A stretch of 6,455 nt of DNA from an uncultured Ruminococcus sp. (GCA_902767285.1 CACXHC010000217.1:1-6455); one strand, 5' to 3'. Shown: positions 1-6,248, counted from the first letter of the stretch. The notes: generated by a model from the letters alone, not told the origin. Program-made: numbers and translations.

Positions 1-2
1 TA

Positions 3-44
3 GAAACAAATCCGACTGCGTACTTTTGCAGTCGGATTTGTTTC
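3..44. terminator. Perfect 17-bp inverted repeat, probable bidirectional terminator
   Basis: Bases 3-19 pair perfectly with 28-44 around an 8-base loop (GTACTTTT). The inner half of the stem is GC-rich (CCGACTGC/GCAGTCGG). The outer half is A-rich on the left and T-rich on the right, so either strand would read a GC stem followed by a U-rich stretch (ATTTGTTT). This is the usual look of a bidirectional intrinsic terminator. It could end the minus-strand transcript of the membrane-protein gene, a plus-strand gene left of the window, or both. The structure is seen directly; its function is inferred. Confidence 0.7.
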
Positions 45-82
45 AGTTTATAGAAAATTCGTTTAAACAAATAAAATTTCTA

Positions 83-126
83 TAATTAAAGTTTTTTTTG
101 CTTCTTTTTTTTTCAAAAAAAAGAAG
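83..126 (+). repeat. 44-bp A/T-rich hairpin repeat, left copy
   Basis: The sequence begins TAATTAAAG, then T8, G, and then a perfect hairpin at 101-126 (CTTCTTTTTTTT, centre TC, AAAAAAAAGAAG). All 44 bases recur exactly, in inverted orientation, at 6285-6328, and identity stops abruptly at both ends. A third copy at 6431-6455 shares the hairpin part, plus the next two bases (GC) of this left copy. This is a dispersed intergenic repeat family, since three copies fall in about 6.4 kb. It lies downstream of the membrane-protein gene and could help terminate that transcript. I do not recognise it as a named element. Confidence 0.85.
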
Positions 127-194
127 GCGGGGGTTTGGGGGCGGCAGCCCCCAAGAAAGCAGGGGGTTGCCGCCCCCAAGAAAGTGGGGGCGGC
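101..194 (-). terminator. Possible composite terminator of the membrane-protein gene
   Basis: Read on the minus strand, the stop codon at 210-212 is followed by GC-rich stems at 194-169 and 152-137. About ten bases later comes TTCTTTTTTTT (112-102). A GC hairpin followed by a T tract fits intrinsic termination. The spacing is looser than usual because the last few GC-rich bases before the T tract have no obvious adjacent partner. The role is inferred. The stronger inverted repeat at 3-44 may be the real terminator. Confidence 0.4.
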
Positions 195-197
195 AGC
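127..197. repeat. GC-rich tandem repeat forming alternative hairpins
   Basis: This is an imperfect tandem array of 24-25 bp units, roughly at 142-166 and 167-190 with a partial third from 191. Each unit carries CCCCCAAGAAAG followed by a G5 run. Strong alternative stems are visible. GCCGCCCCC (169-177) pairs with GGGGGCGGC (186-194). GGGGGC (137-142) pairs with GCCCCC (147-152). The segment 137-146 can also pair with 168-177. The GC content contrasts sharply with the A/T-rich surroundings. It lies between the stop codon at 210 and the A/T hairpin at 101-126, so a minus-strand transcript would read GC hairpins and then a T-rich tract. Confidence 0.75.
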
Positions 198-209
198 TAA
201 GAAGATTTA

Positions 210-1505
210 TTACATCATGCCGTTGTTATAGCCACCGTTATTGTAGGGATTACCGCCGTCGTAAGGGTTACCGATGGGAGGTTGAGCGTATGGGTCAACG
301 GGAGCAGCGAAGGGGTCGTTGTAGGGCTGCTGACCGTAGGGATTACCCATGGGCTGCTGCTGACCATAACCGCCACCGAACGGATCCATGTTCTGTTGAC
401 CGTAAGGACTGCCAACAGGCTGTTGAGGATAGTCGTTCTGAAGTTCTTCGGGAATGTAAGACGACTTTTTGTTTTTGTCCTCTTCTTCTCCGATAAGATA
501 TGGCTGACTCTGCTGTCTTGCCTCTTGAGCGTGACGAGTTGTAGATTTAAATGTCGGCATGGGACTTGCATCCGAATATCTTGTGCCGGAACCTGTGGAC
601 TCGTAAACGAGGTCTTTATTGTCCTCTGTGAATTTCTCCCAGCCTTTAGCAAAATATCCTCTGAATACAATATAAAGCGAGTTCGCAATTGCATAAATCA
701 TATAAGGTGTGGAGATTGCTGTTAAATCAAACTTGGATGCGTCAATGTTGAGGTCTGCAAGCGAGTCTGTCTCAATTCCGCTAACCATAAGATAAAAAAT
801 TACAACGCCAATAAGCTGGAATACACCAATAAATATCGAAATATTACCGTATGGAACGGCACCCTTCGATTTGAGCTGGGGATTCTTACAAGTTAAATTT
901 ACACTGTTGAGAAATGCTGTTTGAGAATTGTAATAATAAAGGAACAATCCTAAAATAGCCATGCTGATAACTAATCCAATAAGAAGTGTTACTCTGAAAG
1001 ATGCTACCTGTCTGTTAATCGTTTCAAGCTCTTCGGGAGTCATCGTTCCAAATGTTCCTACTCCGCTTCCCGCAAGATAATTTACAAGCGTCGGTGTTGC
1101 AAAAATCAAAACGATCTCAAATACAAATACAAACAAAGATGCCAAAATAGCAACTATAAACTGAAGTACCGAAAGTGCGTGTAGTATGGTAAAAAATATA
1201 GTCGGCTTTCCGCTCGGTGACATTGATGTGAAGAATATCAAAAATATGCACGCCGCAACAATCGCCGAAAGAAGATACGACAGCGGACTGCTGCTTGATG
1301 TTATCTGAATATTTGTTCCTTCTGTTGCCATAGCCGTAACAGCATTATTCGCCATCTTGTCAATGGCAGACGAAAAAGCAATACTCGACAAAAGCGATAC
1401 CAATGCCAAAATGCCGATAACCAGCGTCATGGGCTTCTTAAAATAAGACTTTACCATTCCTAAATGTCGGGATATGTTACTGCCCGAACTTGATGCAACT
1501 GCCAT
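210..1505 (-). CDS. Polytopic membrane protein with Pro/Gly/Gln/Asn-rich C-terminal tail, function unknown
   Basis: I do not recognise a named family for this 431-residue protein. A short, basic N-terminus (to about residue 25) is followed by roughly six hydrophobic segments. These lie near residues 27-46, 76-94, 102-138 (long, perhaps two helices), 171-191, 222-243 and 266-284. A charged linker (about 287-355, including GEEEDKNKK) leads to a low-complexity tail (about 357-431). The tail is rich in P, G, Q, N and Y, with repeated GSPYGQ, GNPYGQ, GNPYDG and GNPYNN units plus DPF and DPY motifs. No catalytic motif or cleavable signal peptide is evident. The start at 1505 is backed by a good ribosome-binding site (AAAGGGGGA, about 10 bases upstream). 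The gene has its own probable promoter and is separated from prmA by 160 bp. The integral-membrane call is firm. The tail may mediate protein contacts, which is inference. Confidence 0.85.
   Translation of the reverse strand: MAVASSSGSNISRHLGMVKSYFKKPMTLVIGILALVSLLSSIAFSSAIDKMANNAVTAMATEGTNIQITSSSSPLSYLLSAIVAACIFLIFFTSMSPSGKPTIFFTILHALSVLQFIVAILASLFVFVFEIVLIFATPTLVNYLAGSGVGTFGTMTPEELETINRQVASFRVTLLIGLVISMAILGLFLYYYNSQTAFLNSVNLTCKNPQLKSKGAVPYGNISIFIGVFQLIGVVIFYLMVSGIETDSLADLNIDASKFDLTAISTPYMIYAIANSLYIVFRGYFAKGWEKFTEDNKDLVYESTGSGTRYSDASPMPTFKSTTRHAQEARQQSQPYLIGEEEDKNKKSSYIPEELQNDYPQQPVGSPYGQQNMDPFGGGYGQQQPMGNPYGQQPYNDPFAAPVDPYAQPPIGNPYDGGNPYNNGGYNNGMM
224..425 (-). repeat. Degenerate in-frame repeats encoding the G-[NS]-P-Y tail
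   Basis: Within the 3' end of the membrane-protein gene, short near-identical DNA units recur. GTAGGGATTACC occurs at 243-254 and again at 336-347, and the related GTAAGGGTTACC occurs at 261-272. On the coding strand these read GNPY. They alternate with Gln/Gly codons to make the low-complexity tail. This kind of array can expand or contract by replication slippage, so tail length may vary between strains. Confidence 0.6.
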
Positions 1506-1553
1506 AAAAAAGGATCCCCCTTTAAATAAAAATTTTTTTAACAGTCTATAATA

Positions 1554-1582
1554 ATCATACTAAAAATTTCTAAATTTTACAA
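1554..1582 (-). promoter_or_regulatory. Probable sigma-A promoter of the membrane-protein gene
   Basis: On the minus strand, TTGTAA (1582-1577, four of six consensus bases) is followed after 17 bases by TATGAT (1559-1554, five of six). A start site would fall near 1547, giving a leader of about 40 bases before the ATG. The surroundings are extremely A/T-rich, so chance matches are likely. The correct spacing and position support the call moderately. Confidence 0.5.
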
Positions 1583-1641
1583 TAGATAATTCGATATTTT
1601 TAATATTTTTATTTTCACTTTTTTGTATATTATTTTGTCTT

Positions 1642-1664
1642 AATATTTTTTATTAAAAAATATT
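1642..1664 (-). terminator. A/T-only hairpin after prmA, weak terminator candidate
   Basis: AATATTTTTT (1642-1651) and AAAAAATATT (1655-1664) form a perfect 10-bp dyad with a 3-base loop, starting just past the prmA stop codon. It has no G or C, so it would be weak as an intrinsic terminator. It is nevertheless the only symmetrical element before the next promoter. Confidence 0.25.
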
Positions 1665-1665
1665 T

Positions 1666-2598
1666 TTATCTCTTTTGCTTTAGTTTCGCCGTAAGACAAA
1701 CCCAGCCATTATCCTCATATTTACCAATTATATCAAAATCTTTACTGACAACAGCTTCAACTTCACTGCAACGAGTGTCAATAATTCCACTCATTATATA
1801 AATTGAATCCGGTTTCATAAAATTTTTTATATCGGCGGTAAGCATAATTATGGCATCGGCAACGATATTCGCCGCAACAATATCATATTTTCCGCAGACT
1901 TTATCTGTCAGATTTCCGCAAACTGCCTCAAATCTATCGCTGACACTATTTAAAGCAGCATTTTCGATTGCCGTTTTTACTGCCATCTCATCAATATCTA
2001 CTCCAAACGCAGAGTCACAGCCCAACAGCAGAGCCGCAACCGACAAAATACCGCTTCCGCAGCCAACATCAAGAAAATTCTTCCCCTTGCCGGCTTCTTT
2101 CTCTATCACGCCCAGAACCAGACGTGTCGTTTCGTGACCGCCTGTGCCGAACGCAACCCCCGGGTCAAGATTCAGCACCGCACGACCTTGCGGGTCGTAC
2201 TCACTTCTCCATGTGGGACGTATGAGCAGTTTCTCTCCTATCGGAATCGGATTAAAATACTGTTTCCAGTTATTGAGCCAATCTTCTTCGGCACAATTCG
2301 AAAGCTCGGTTTCAAATGGAATATTTTCAGCATTTAATCGCTCTTTCAAAAAAGTTATTGCTTCGTTTGGGTTTTCTTCGGGATTAATATATATATGTAT
2401 TATCCCGTGAGTTCTGTCTTTGCTCAAAAGCTCATCATCAATGAGGTTAATATGGGAGATTTGTTCTACTTCTTCCTCAAGCATCGAATAATCTTCAATA
2501 TAAACCCCATACGGAACAACCATATTTGCAATAGCTCCGGCAGTGTCTATAAACTTGTTCGGAATTTTGATTTTTATTTCAGTCCAATTATCACTCAT
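1666..2598 (-). CDS. prmA: Ribosomal protein L11 methyltransferase
   Basis: A cytoplasmic SAM-dependent enzyme that methylates amino groups of ribosomal protein L11. At 310 residues it has normal family length. The N-terminal substrate-recognition domain includes EEDWLNNWKQYF (about 104-115). The PrmA signature LDPGVAFGTGGHETT lies at about 144-158. SAM motif I is LDVGCGSGIL (176-185), the acidic ribose-binding VDIDE is at 200-204, and ANIVAD (243-248) matches the family's N-[IL]-x-A active-site motif. The ATG lies inside the last codons of hisS and overlaps that gene by 8 bp (ATGAGTGA). Its ribosome-binding site, GGAG six bases upstream, is within hisS, which suggests translational coupling. 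It is the last gene of the minD-mgsA-hisS-prmA run. The sequence is intact with no missing motif. Confidence 0.95.
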   Translation of the reverse strand: MSDNWTEIKIKIPNKFIDTAGAIANMVVPYGVYIEDYSMLEEEVEQISHINLIDDELLSKDRTHGIIHIYINPEENPNEAITFLKERLNAENIPFETELSNCAEEDWLNNWKQYFNPIPIGEKLLIRPTWRSEYDPQGRAVLNLDPGVAFGTGGHETTRLVLGVIEKEAGKGKNFLDVGCGSGILSVAALLLGCDSAFGVDIDEMAVKTAIENAALNSVSDRFEAVCGNLTDKVCGKYDIVAANIVADAIIMLTADIKNFMKPDSIYIMSGIIDTRCSEVEAVVSKDFDIIGKYEDNGWVCLTAKLKQKR

Positions 2599-3958
2599 TA
2601 TTATCTCCGTTTTTATCGGAATTTAAAAATCCCGAAATACTCTTGACCAAAACTTCGTCAATTGCACTGTCACCGAATCTTATTGTATCAAAAGTGTTTT
2701 TTACAAATGTTTCGATGAACTTATCATCAAGCGGAGCATCAAAACACTCGCCTGTACTCATATTTTTAACTTTTACAGTACCGCTTTCAAGGTCGTTTTC
2801 GCCAATAACCATGCTGAATCTTGCATTTATCTTGTTAGCGTATTTCATTTGAGCCCTGAGCCCTCTGCCGACAATATCAATTTCAGTGGCAACAGATGAT
2901 TTTCTCAGCTCCTGAGTAAGCGAAAACGCTTTCATTTCAGCATCATCACCCAAAGCGGCGATATACAAATCGGTAACGTCATTATCGGGAATTGTGATAT
3001 TTTCAGCATCCATAACCATAAGCAGACGCTCAATGCCCATCGCAAAACCGAGAGCCGGAGTAGGCTGTCCGCCGAGTTCTTCAATAAGACCGTCATATCT
3101 TCCGCCGCCGCAAACCGTGCCTTGGGCTCCGATAGTATCTGTAACAAACTCAAAAACGGTCTTTGTGTAATAATCAAGACCACGCACGATTTTTGGATTT
3201 ACCGTGTACTTGACCTCCGACGCATTGAGAAACGATTTTACTTTAGAGAAATGCTCCGAGCAGTCATCACATATAAAATCAAGAACAACCGGAGCTTCTT
3301 CAGCGATTTTTTTACAACTTTCGTTTTTGCAGTCGAGTATTCTCATTGGGTTTCGTTCAAGACGTGAAACGCAGGTTTCGCACAAATCCGAAATATGGTC
3401 TGAAAAATATTCTTTTAGAGCAGAAGTATAATTTCCTCTGCAATTTTTACAGCCGATAGAGTTCAACTCAAGATGGATATTTTCAAGTCCGAGTCTTTCA
3501 AAAATATTGTTTGCCGCACAGATTATTTCGGCATCGGCTTTGGCGTCAGAGGCACCGTAAGTTTCCATGCCGAATTGGTGGAACTCACGCTGTCTGCCTG
3601 CCTGAGCTTTCTCGTATCTGTAACAAGTCAGCTGATAAAAAACTTTCACCGGCAAGCCGTCATTGTAGATTGCGTGTTCAAGATATGCTCTTGCGGCACC
3701 TGCGGTTCCTTCGGGGCGGAGTGTGATACTCTCGCCGCCTTTTGTGTCAAAAGTGTACATTTCTTTTTGAACAACGTCTGTTGCCTCGCCTACGCTTCTG
3801 TTGAAAAGAACAGTGTGTTCAAAAACGGGAGTACGAATTTCTTTAAAACCGTTTACAGCGGCTTCTTCGTGCATGATTCTTTCCACGAATTGCCATTTGT
3901 GAGAATCTTTGGGAAGAATATCCTCTGTACCCTTTACCTTTTTTGTTAAAATGTCCAT
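2591..3958 (-). CDS. hisS: Histidyl-tRNA synthetase
   Basis: A cytoplasmic class II aminoacyl-tRNA synthetase that charges tRNA-His. The N-terminus KGTEDILP (9-16) is typical. TLRPEGTA is at 79-86, and the motif 2 region FYQLTCYRYE...REFHQFG spans about 107-130. The histidine motifs are RGLDYYT (259-265) and GGGRYDG (284-290), and motif 3 is ALGFAMGIERL (302-312). The anticodon-binding domain follows from about 328 to 420. The insertion domain has eight cysteines as paired sites (170/173, 193/196, 210/215, 230/233), a pattern I associate with clostridial HisRS and possibly metal-binding. At 455 residues it is longer than the usual roughly 420, because of a C-terminal extension ending in a charged DKNGDNNE. 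A ribosome-binding site (GGAG, six bases upstream) supports the start. It lies 24 bp after mgsA and overlaps prmA. Confidence 0.97.
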   Translation of the reverse strand: MDILTKKVKGTEDILPKDSHKWQFVERIMHEEAAVNGFKEIRTPVFEHTVLFNRSVGEATDVVQKEMYTFDTKGGESITLRPEGTAGAARAYLEHAIYNDGLPVKVFYQLTCYRYEKAQAGRQREFHQFGMETYGASDAKADAEIICAANNIFERLGLENIHLELNSIGCKNCRGNYTSALKEYFSDHISDLCETCVSRLERNPMRILDCKNESCKKIAEEAPVVLDFICDDCSEHFSKVKSFLNASEVKYTVNPKIVRGLDYYTKTVFEFVTDTIGAQGTVCGGGRYDGLIEELGGQPTPALGFAMGIERLLMVMDAENITIPDNDVTDLYIAALGDDAEMKAFSLTQELRKSSVATEIDIVGRGLRAQMKYANKINARFSMVIGENDLESGTVKVKNMSTGECFDAPLDDKFIETFVKNTFDTIRFGDSAIDEVLVKSISGFLNSDKNGDNNE

Positions 3959-3982
3959 ATATATCTCCGAATAATTATTTTT

Positions 3983-4387
3983 TTAACGATGCGGGTGCAT
4001 AACCTCTCTCCAGTCGAGGTCACCTCTTTCAAGACCGTGAATGAGCATTTCGGCTGTTGCTATATTGGTTGCAACGGGAACGCTGTGCATATCGCACAAT
4101 CTGAGAAGATTTCTGTCATCGGGTTCATGGTCTTTGGGGTTAATGGGATCTCTGAAAAAGAGGAGCATATCTATCTCGTTAAATGATATTTTAGAGCTTA
4201 TCTGCTGTCCACCGCCATGAGCTCCTGAAAGGTAGGTTGTTATTTTAAGACCTGTTGTTTCGGAAACTATTTTTCCCGTGGTACCTGTTGCACAAAGGTT
4301 GTGTCTGCTGAGTATTCCGCAGTACGCAATACAAAACTGTACCATTAATTCTTTTTTTGAGTCGTGAGCTATCAAAGCAATATTCAT
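3983..4387 (-). CDS. mgsA: Methylglyoxal synthase homologue lacking the catalytic Asp
   Basis: The family converts dihydroxyacetone phosphate to methylglyoxal and phosphate, a bypass of lower glycolysis that relieves sugar-phosphate stress. The 134-residue protein is full length and has most hallmarks. These include H8-D9 and K12 (E. coli H19, D20, K23), ATGTTG phosphate loop (33-38), S54-G55, FRDP with D80 (E. coli D91), H87 and D90 (H98, D101), and PVATNIATAE (104-113). The family's SGPxGGDQQ motif, however, reads SGAHGGGQQ. Gly60 (codon GGA, 4208-4210) replaces the catalytic base Asp71 of the E. coli enzyme. Membership of the family is certain, but methylglyoxal synthase activity is doubtful. 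An excellent ribosome-binding site (AAGGAGGA, about 7-8 bases upstream) shows the gene is well translated. It follows the minD-like gene by 51 bp and precedes hisS by 24 bp. Confidence 0.9.
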   Translation of the reverse strand: MNIALIAHDSKKELMVQFCIAYCGILSRHNLCATGTTGKIVSETTGLKITTYLSGAHGGGQQISSKISFNEIDMLLFFRDPINPKDHEPDDRNLLRLCDMHSVPVATNIATAEMLIHGLERGDLDWREVMHPHR

Positions 4388-4438
4388 CTATTATTCCTCC
4401 TTGTATTATCTATAATGCTGATGTTATATAACCCAAAA

Positions 4439-5176
4439 TTACCTTATCATAAGCGGAACGAGTTTACCTTGTATTCTGTCTGCTATATTGCACAGAGCTT
4501 TCATGGCAGGGCAGGCGGAATCTCCGCTTTTGCCCGACTGTATAGCCGCCGCCAAAGAATAATCTTCGGGTACAATGCCTATAAGCTGAAGTGCGGTGAT
4601 GTCGATAATCTCGTCCATATCTTCATAAAGAGCCATTTTTTTAAAAGTAGTGCGGTTGAATCGATTTACAACAAGCCTAATATCGGATATACCGCAGTTA
4701 CGCAATTTTGACGCAACTGTCTGACCGCCTCTTATGCTGGTAGGCTCGGTATTCACGACAACCAACGCACGTTTTGCCGGATATATTGCCGCCTCGAAAC
4801 CGCTTCCGACTCCGGCGGGCGAATCGATTATAACATAATCGAAAATACTTCCTACCCCTTGAACTATCTGACCGAGGATTTGCGGAGCAACCTCATCATA
4901 AGCGTTCAGCGGAGCGGGCATTAAAAACAGACCCTTTTTGTCAGGGCAAGGATACACGGTATTTTCGACAGTACAGCTTCCGCTTACGGCATCGGCAATA
5001 TCGAAAACGAGATTTTGAGTAATGCCGAGCATTATATCGAGTCCACGCATACCGCTGTCGCAGTCTATAAGCAGAACCCGATTGCCTTGTGCGGTCAAAG
5101 CAGTTCCAAGACCAACAGAAACGGTGGATTTCCCCGTACCGCCTTTTCCCGAAGCAATAACAATAATATCTTTCAT
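4439..5176 (-). CDS. minD: MinD-like ParA/MinD-family ATPase, without C-terminal membrane-targeting helix
   Basis: A P-loop ATPase of the MinD/ParA class. MinD normally dimerises on the membrane with ATP and positions the division septum with MinC. The deviant Walker A KGGTGKST is at 11-18, with signature Lys11 and P-loop Lys16. The switch I region LLIDCDSGMRGLDIMLG (35-51) closely follows MinD's pattern, and Walker B DYVIIDSPAG is at 113-122. VNTEPTSIRG (141-150) is also MinD-like. At 245 residues it is about 20 shorter than typical MinD. It ends at IADRIQGKLVPLMIR, where B. subtilis MinD continues into its amphipathic helix. No minC or minE lies in the window. It is the first gene of the operon, downstream of a strong promoter. 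The ribosome-binding site is weak (GAAAG). The adjacent mgsA supports MinD ancestry over FlhG. Confidence 0.85.
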   Translation of the reverse strand: MKDIIVIASGKGGTGKSTVSVGLGTALTAQGNRVLLIDCDSGMRGLDIMLGITQNLVFDIADAVSGSCTVENTVYPCPDKKGLFLMPAPLNAYDEVAPQILGQIVQGVGSIFDYVIIDSPAGVGSGFEAAIYPAKRALVVVNTEPTSIRGGQTVASKLRNCGISDIRLVVNRFNRTTFKKMALYEDMDEIIDITALQLIGIVPEDYSLAAAIQSGKSGDSACPAMKALCNIADRIQGKLVPLMIR

Positions 5177-5247
5177 GGTAAAAACTTTCTTTCAATTAGG
5201 AAATAAGACAGGCTAATAACAACAAACTATCTAAATTCCCATTTTCT

Positions 5248-5276
5248 ATTCTATCATATTTATTGCAAAGTGTCAA
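5248..5276 (-). promoter_or_regulatory. Strong sigma-A promoter for the minD-mgsA-hisS-prmA operon
   Basis: On the minus strand, a perfect TTGACA (5276-5271) is followed after exactly 17 bases by TAGAAT (5253-5248, five of six consensus bases). The predicted start is near 5241, leaving an untranslated leader of about 65 bases before the minD-like ATG at 5176. No obvious T-box, riboswitch or attenuator fold is visible in that short leader. The match to consensus makes this the best-supported promoter in the window. Confidence 0.85.
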
Positions 5277-5330
5277 AGAAAAACAAAAAATTTATACACA
5301 AACTTATGAGCGGATAAATGGTTATTTTCG

Positions 5331-6248
5331 CTAATAAATCAGCTTATCAAGAATGATATGGCGGTTATTTTGGTCAAGAGAGTATGCGAGCAAAAGAGCT
5401 GAGTATGCGGTAATAACGCTTATATTTTTAAATTTTCGGGTATTGTTTAAGGCAAGTGAAGAACTATACACATAATCACGTTTTTTTACATGACACACAT
5501 ATAAATCGACATTATTTTTCTCACAAATATTTCGGAGTGTTAAGAAGGAATTGTTTTCACCTTCAAAACAAGCGGTTGAGGAGTGATACAATTCGAGCAA
5601 AACGGCAGATTTTTTACTTAAATCAAAAATAGAATAATCGAGTCCCACATAACTTTTGAGCAAAACGACATTATTTTGAATATTGATTTTTTGATTTTTA
5701 AGAAAAGCCATATCACGGCACAGCGGAAAACCGTCACCGCTCCATTGTGAAAAATTATCGTTTCCATCGGCTTCTAAAAGTTTCGAAGCCGAATATATGG
5801 AGGGCTGACCGTCAAAATTTTTCCAAGAAACGAACACCCCGGCAGTTTTTGTTTCTATAAAATCGAGAGATTTTATTAAATTAGCCTCAGCATTTGAGAG
5901 TGGATTACTCATAACGCAGTCGGCGGCGGTAATCACGATAGGGATTTCGACAAAGCTCAAAGCTATCGAGAGCAGATTTGCGGTGTAAGCTAAAGTATCG
6001 CTCCCATGCGTGACGATTACACCGTCATAAAGCCGATAGTCAACCGACAGCATATAATTGCATATTTGAGATAGCGTTTCGCAAGTAGAATTTTCGCTCA
6101 GTATGTTGTACGGAAAAGCCAAATCATACTCACAGCGATTTTTGCATATATCGATTATTTTGCGGTGCGTCGTCGGATCAACGTCAGCCACTCCCCCGCT
6201 CTCGCTTGAACCTATCGTCCCTCCCGTGAAAACAAAAAGTATTTTCAT
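5331..6248 (-). CDS. Type I-like cytoplasmic L-asparaginase family protein
   Basis: The asparaginase/glutaminase fold hydrolyses L-asparagine to aspartate and ammonia. The nucleophile motif FTGGTIGS sits at the extreme N-terminus, with Thr11 as the expected nucleophile. The second signature is VIVTHGSDT (78-85), where Asp84 is kept but the usual Thr of HGTDT is Ser83. SASKLLEADGNDNF (153-166) aligns with the region carrying the catalytic Lys (K156). There is no signal peptide, so it is probably cytoplasmic, like AnsA. At 305 residues it is shorter than the usual 320-340, and the C-terminal half is diverged. YHSSTA (221-226) stands where a Gly-rich YGxGN segment is expected. The conserved SDG/SADG before the INL helix reads SNAEAN. 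An AGAGAGG ribosome-binding site lies about 13 bases upstream. Family membership is solid, but substrate and activity are less certain. Confidence 0.85.
   Translation of the reverse strand: MKILFVFTGGTIGSSESGGVADVDPTTHRKIIDICKNRCEYDLAFPYNILSENSTCETLSQICNYMLSVDYRLYDGVIVTHGSDTLAYTANLLSIALSFVEIPIVITAADCVMSNPLSNAEANLIKSLDFIETKTAGVFVSWKNFDGQPSIYSASKLLEADGNDNFSQWSGDGFPLCRDMAFLKNQKINIQNNVVLLKSYVGLDYSIFDLSKKSAVLLELYHSSTACFEGENNSFLTLRNICEKNNVDLYVCHVKKRDYVYSSSLALNNTRKFKNISVITAYSALLLAYSLDQNNRHIILDKLIY

Noticed and set aside
98..496. Plus-strand 132-codon ORF across the repeat and the tail of the membrane-protein gene
   Set aside because: It starts in the A/T hairpin and crosses the GC repeat. It gives a low-complexity Arg-rich product and is antisense to the real gene's repetitive 3' end.
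3473..3949. Long plus-strand ORF antisense to the start of hisS
   Set aside because: It mirrors a clearly conserved hisS coding region and has no recognisable motif, so it is a shadow frame.
4423..4432. 10-bp palindrome GTTATATAAC between the minD-like gene and mgsA
   Set aside because: It is short and A/T-rich, expected by chance in this composition, and not positioned like an operator or terminator.
4364..4711. Plus-strand 115-codon ORF across the minD-mgsA gap
   Set aside because: It is antisense to conserved coding sequence at both ends and has no family resemblance.
4439..5176. FlhG/YlxH-type flagellar ATPase instead of MinD
   Set aside because: No flagellar gene is nearby. The switch region (CDSGMRGLDIMLG) and the mgsA neighbour fit MinD better, although FlhG cannot be excluded entirely.
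5177..5241. Possible T-box or riboswitch in the leader of the operon containing hisS
   Set aside because: The leader is only about 65 bases, with no T-box TGGN motif context and no terminator/antiterminator pair. hisS is also the third gene of the run.
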